Assembly (NCBI GenBank): GCA_016784825.1
Contig: JADHTT010000029.1
Span: 1 to 7,646 of the forward strand
From: Campylobacterales bacterium
Lineage (GTDB): Bacteria; Campylobacterota; Campylobacteria; Campylobacterales; Arcobacteraceae
DNA length: 7,646 bases
Direction of reading: 5' to 3'
The notes below the pieces were generated by a model, which saw only the letters and a list, made by a program, of their open reading frames with translations, ran no database searches and was not told the origin of the DNA. Below are positions 4,859 through 7,646 of the stretch, in pieces. Both the position numbers and the translations under genes were made by a program. Numbering within the stretch: the first letter of the stretch is position 1; the number at the start of each line of letters is the position of its first letter.

Positions 4859-6121
4859 ATGTTAAATATTGGTATTATTGGTGTAGGAACTGTAGGACAA
4901 AGCGTATGTCAAATTCTTGAAGATAATAAAGATGTAATTACTGCACGAGCTGGAATTGAACTAAATGTAAAAAGTGGTGCTGTTAATAATCTTTCAAAAA
5001 AAAGAGACGTATCTATTGCTCTTACTGATAATCCAGATGATATTCTTAATGATGATTCTATTGATATTGTTGTAGAGCTTATGGGTGGAGTTGAACAGCC
5101 ATATGATGTTGTAAAAAAAGCCCTTGAAAAAGGTAAGGCAGTAGTTACAGCAAATAAAGCACTACTGGCGTACCATAGGTATGAACTTCAAGAGATAGCA
5201 GGAGATACTGCTTTTGAATATGAGGCAGCAGTTGCTGGTGGAATACCAATTATTACAGCACTTAGGGATGGTCTTGGAGCAAATCATATAGAATCTATCA
5301 AGGGTATTATGAATGGAACTACAAACTATATGCTTGATAAGATGATTAACGAAGGTGTTGATTATGATGTGATTTTAAAAGAAGCACAAGATTTAGGGTA
5401 TGCTGAAGCTGATCCTACATTTGATGTTGGTGGATTTGATACAGCGCATAAACTACTTATTTTAGCTTCTATTGCGTATGGTATAGATGCTAAACCTGAA
5501 GATATTTTAATAGAAGGTATTCAAAATATTCAAGGTGCAGATATTCAATTTGCAAAAGAATTTAACTATTCACTAAAGCTTCTTGGTATTACAAAGACAA
5601 AAGGTGATCAAGTTGAATTAAGAGTGCATCCAGTACTTATCCCAAATACACAAATGATTGCTAAAATTGATGGTGTGATGAATGGGGTAAGTGTAGTTGG
5701 TGATAAGGTTGGCGAGACACTTTATTATGGACCTGGAGCAGGTGGTGATGCTACTGCTAGTGCTGTAATAGCAAATATCATAGATATTGCTAGAAAAGGA
5801 AAAGGTTCACCAATGCTTGGATTTAAAAAACCACTAGAAAATGGACTAACATTAGCAAGTAAAGATGATATAGAGACAAAATATTATTTAAGATTAAAAG
5901 TTGAAGATAAAAGTGGTGTATTAGCTCAAGTTTCTACAGTACTTGGAGATAAAAATATATCTATTGAAACGATGCTGCAAAGGTCTTTAAATGATACACA
6001 TGCAAACCTTTTACTAACAACTCATATATGTAATGAAAAAGATATAAAAGAAGCTATCTCAACTATAGAAGCACTAGATTTTGTAGATGGAAATATAGCT
6101 ATGATAAGAATAGAAGACTAA
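4859..6121 (+). CDS. hom: homoserine dehydrogenase with C-terminal ACT domain
   Basis: Homoserine dehydrogenase reduces aspartate semialdehyde to homoserine with NAD(P)H, the branch point towards threonine and methionine. Numbered from the ATG at 4859 the protein has 420 aa. The N-terminal Rossmann domain shows IGVGTVG at 7-13, VVELMGG at 71-77 and VTANKALLA at 96-104. The catalytic domain carries EAAVAGGIPI at 122-131, KGIMNGTTNYML at 148-159 and the block GYAEADPTFDVGGFDTAHK at 180-198. In that block E183, D189, D194 and K198 match the spacing of the yeast substrate-binding and catalytic residues E208, D214, D219 and K223. An ACT domain follows at about 343-420 (YYLRLKVEDKSGVLAQVS), usually the site of feedback control by threonine. 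This is the monofunctional form, with no aspartokinase fused. It is last in its gene series and is followed by a hairpin terminator. Confidence 0.96.
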   Translation: MLNIGIIGVGTVGQSVCQILEDNKDVITARAGIELNVKSGAVNNLSKKRDVSIALTDNPDDILNDDSIDIVVELMGGVEQPYDVVKKALEKGKAVVTANKALLAYHRYELQEIAGDTAFEYEAAVAGGIPIITALRDGLGANHIESIKGIMNGTTNYMLDKMINEGVDYDVILKEAQDLGYAEADPTFDVGGFDTAHKLLILASIAYGIDAKPEDILIEGIQNIQGADIQFAKEFNYSLKLLGITKTKGDQVELRVHPVLIPNTQMIAKIDGVMNGVSVVGDKVGETLYYGPGAGGDATASAVIANIIDIARKGKGSPMLGFKKPLENGLTLASKDDIETKYYLRLKVEDKSGVLAQVSTVLGDKNISIETMLQRSLNDTHANLLLTTHICNEKDIKEAISTIEALDFVDGNIAMIRIED

Positions 6122-6133
6122 AAATTTTATTTA

Positions 6134-6859
6134 TTAATGGATACCTACACTTAGGTATCTTCTCATTTTTTTTATCTCTTTTGCTTCATAAGGCATAGAG
6201 ATAAACTCTTTTTGGTCATCTCGAACCTCTATTCCAAATGGATTAATTACTCCACTACTACTGGCCATTTTATCTGTAGAACTATCACTAGCAATTACGT
6301 AACATTGGTTCATAATAGCTAATGAATTTGTCAGTGATTCAAAATTTTGTTTTCTTAAAATCCCCCACATAGATGGAGCTATAATAATATCAGCACCTTT
6401 AGATTGTTCCCAAAGGTCTATAAATCTAAGTTCAAAACATATAAGTGATGCAATTTTGATACCATCAATTTCTATGATTTTAAAGTCATCAGTATTTCCA
6501 GCTTTAAAGTAATTGTCTTCATCATTTAGTGTAAATAGTTTTGCTTTGTGTTGTGTATAAACTACTTCAGATTTATGAAATATATGTAGAGTATTTGTAT
6601 ATTTATTGGAATCCTTACAAAATAATGTCAATGTAAGAGCAATTATTTTAGCTTGTGATAACTCTTTTAAAGTATCTATTGCTTTTAATGAAAAATTTGC
6701 AGCATCTTCAAGGTGATCATATGAATAACCAGTAAGACAAAGCTCAGGGGCAACTATAAAGTCACCATTAGAGGCTTGATCTATTAAAGATTCAAGCTTT
6801 TCTAAATTAGCTTTAAAATTTGTATAATCAGTAGAAAATTGAAGTGCAACTAAATTCAT
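6134..6859 (-). CDS. carbon-nitrogen hydrolase (nitrilase superfamily)
   Basis: Nitrilase-superfamily enzymes hydrolyse non-peptide C-N bonds in amides, nitriles or carbamoyl compounds with a Glu-Lys-Cys triad. The triad is visible as E39 in VAPELCLTGYS, K105 in HKAKLF and C141 in SLICFELRF. The block GADIIIAPSMWG at 155-166 follows, and the region QCYVIASDS at 185-193 is the usual late strand. At 241 aa it is at the short end of the superfamily, which commonly runs 250-300, but no core block is missing. It begins MNLVALQFS, with AAGGA at 6865-6869 placed 5 nt before the ATG; that site overlaps the stop of the porin gene, 8 nt upstream. Substrate is unknown; omega-amidase, N-carbamoylputrescine amidase and peptidoglycan- or amide-salvage roles cannot be told apart by eye. 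Its last codons double as the terminator hairpin of hom. Confidence 0.9.
   Translation of the reverse strand: MNLVALQFSTDYTNFKANLEKLESLIDQASNGDFIVAPELCLTGYSYDHLEDAANFSLKAIDTLKELSQAKIIALTLTLFCKDSNKYTNTLHIFHKSEVVYTQHKAKLFTLNDEDNYFKAGNTDDFKIIEIDGIKIASLICFELRFIDLWEQSKGADIIIAPSMWGILRKQNFESLTNSLAIMNQCYVIASDSSTDKMASSSGVINPFGIEVRDDQKEFISMPYEAKEIKKMRRYLSVGIH
6140..6173 (+). terminator. predicted intrinsic terminator after hom, inside the convergent gene
   Basis: GATACCTA (6140-6147) and TAGGTATC (6152-6159) form a perfect 8-bp stem with a 4-nt CACT loop. TTCTCA follows, then eight Ts at 6166-6173. The hairpin begins 18 nt after the hom stop codon. The T-run is offset six bases from the stem, which is not ideal. 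On the opposite strand the hairpin lies within the last codons (residues 234-240) of the hydrolase gene. The minus-strand sequence after the hairpin is A-rich with only a short T stretch, so termination in that direction is less convincing. Confidence 0.6.
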
Positions 6860-6867
6860 TTATATCC

Positions 6868-7646
6868 TTAAAATAAGTAGTTTAGTTCAAATCTATATTC
6901 ATTATATGATACATTATCTTTGTAGTCAATGCCATTAGACTTAAGAATATTGTCTTTAGCATCTACTATCCCAACTCTTAGTTTTGTATAAAGACTTGGT
7001 GATATCTTTTTTACTAAGTCAATATGAATAATATTACTATCTGCTTGAACACCATCTTTGCTATCATCAAAATCTTGTACTGCATATCTAATTAGTCCTG
7101 TTAGATTATCTGATATACCAGCTTTTCCAAAGTCATAATCAGCTCTAATCATATATGTTTTAGTATTTGCATACCAGTTATATTGTGCCATAGCTCTTGT
7201 GTATCCACCAGTAGGAAATCCTCTCCATGGAGCAATTAAATCTGCTTTATCGTCAATTTTTGAATATCCTATTCTAAATTTTGCTGCACCTTTTTTGATA
7301 TCTACTTTGGCCATAAAAGCACTAGCATCTAAACTTGTATGATTTGTATATCCTGTAGTAACAGTTTTTAGATTTGCTACATTAGATGTTGAGTTTAAAT
7401 TGTCACATTGATTAATATATCTAATTGCTGGAGTTATTACCATACCGTTATCAAATTTAAATATATGGTTACCTTCAAATATTGTTGAAGTAAAGACATC
7501 AGGTACATTGGCAATGCTTAAATCAAATTTATGATTTTCAAAAGCTTTTGTTGATCCAGATAATATTATTAGTTTATTATCTGTACCAATTTCACTTGTG
7601 GTTAATGATTTATTCACGCCACTATCATCATTTTCATTCCAAGCAT
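6868..7646 (-). CDS. OprD-like outer-membrane porin, C-terminal part (5' end outside window)
   Basis: This is the C-terminal part of an outer-membrane beta-barrel porin. Alternating polar and hydrophobic/aromatic residues run throughout, and the protein ends YRFELNYLF, a typical beta-barrel assembly signal with terminal Phe. The block PWRGFPTGGYTRAMAQYNWY, followed by a TYMIRADYDF strand, resembles OprD-family porins of Campylobacterota as I recall them. The frame is open to the right edge: codons before the GTG at 7615-7617 read AWNENDDSG, so that GTG is internal. About 259 residues are visible; OprD-like proteins usually have around 400-450, so the signal peptide and first strands are missing. 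The hydrolase gene follows 8 nt downstream. The solute carried cannot be told from this part; OprD relatives pass amino acids, peptides or other small molecules. Confidence 0.8.
   Translation of the reverse strand, partial: AWNENDDSGVNKSLTTSEIGTDNKLIILSGSTKAFENHKFDLSIANVPDVFTSTIFEGNHIFKFDNGMVITPAIRYINQCDNLNSTSNVANLKTVTTGYTNHTSLDASAFMAKVDIKKGAAKFRIGYSKIDDKADLIAPWRGFPTGGYTRAMAQYNWYANTKTYMIRADYDFGKAGISDNLTGLIRYAVQDFDDSKDGVQADSNIIHIDLVKKISPSLYTKLRVGIVDAKDNILKSNGIDYKDNVSYNEYRFELNYLF

Noticed and set aside
7615..7617. GTG as the start codon of the porin gene.
   Set aside because: The frame stays open upstream to the window edge, there is no signal peptide after the GTG, and the protein would be far shorter than any OprD-like porin.
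6122..7646. The minus-strand porin/hydrolase part as a horizontally acquired island.
   Set aside because: Base composition, codon use and ribosome binding sites look like the rest of the window. No integrase, repeat or tRNA border is visible; a difference in gene order alone is not enough.

Overview
The window is chromosomal DNA from a member of the Campylobacterota (formerly Epsilonproteobacteria). The evidence is AT-rich sequence with A/T-ending codons, AAGGA-type ribosome binding sites, promoter -10 boxes of the form TTT(A/T)GATA(T/A)AAT, and a gene order (rpmE, rsmI, rlmB, periplasmic protein, AlaC-like aminotransferase, hom) that, from memory, matches the conserved block around Cj0149c-Cj0155c of Campylobacter jejuni. 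The genes after hom and the inserted 160-aa gene do not fit C. jejuni itself. A free-living relative of the Sulfurimonas/Arcobacter/Sulfurospirillum kind is more likely, but the genus cannot be fixed by eye.

Layout. Positions 1-473 hold the 3' half of an RluA-family pseudouridine synthase gene. A weak candidate terminator overlaps its end. A clear promoter at about 492-500 then starts a tightly packed plus-strand gene series: rpmE (ribosomal protein bL31, zinc type), rsmI (16S rRNA methyltransferase), an unrecognised 160-aa membrane protein, rlmB (23S rRNA 2'-O-methyltransferase), an unrecognised 278-aa exported protein, an AlaC-like aminotransferase and hom (homoserine dehydrogenase). Junctions in this series are -1 to 26 nt. 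A second strong -10 box lies so close to the rlmB start codon that this transcript would be leaderless or nearly so. A hairpin and T-run at 6140-6173 ends the series and lies inside the 3' coding end of the convergent gene.

On the minus strand, an OprD-like outer-membrane porin (5' end outside the window) is followed after 8 nt by a nitrilase-superfamily carbon-nitrogen hydrolase.

Functionally, the first half is translation machinery: one ribosomal protein, one pseudouridine synthase and two rRNA methyltransferases. The second half joins an amino-acid transaminase to the branch-point enzyme of threonine/methionine synthesis. I see no mobile element, CRISPR array, tRNA, rRNA gene or defence island. 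No wholly new system is evident. The parts least explained are the 160-aa membrane protein with its in-frame DNA repeats, the 278-aa exported protein with a possible internal duplication, the leaderless rlmB start, and the terminator inside a convergent gene. No stretch over 300 nt lacks a gene; the longest gap is 92 nt (474-565).
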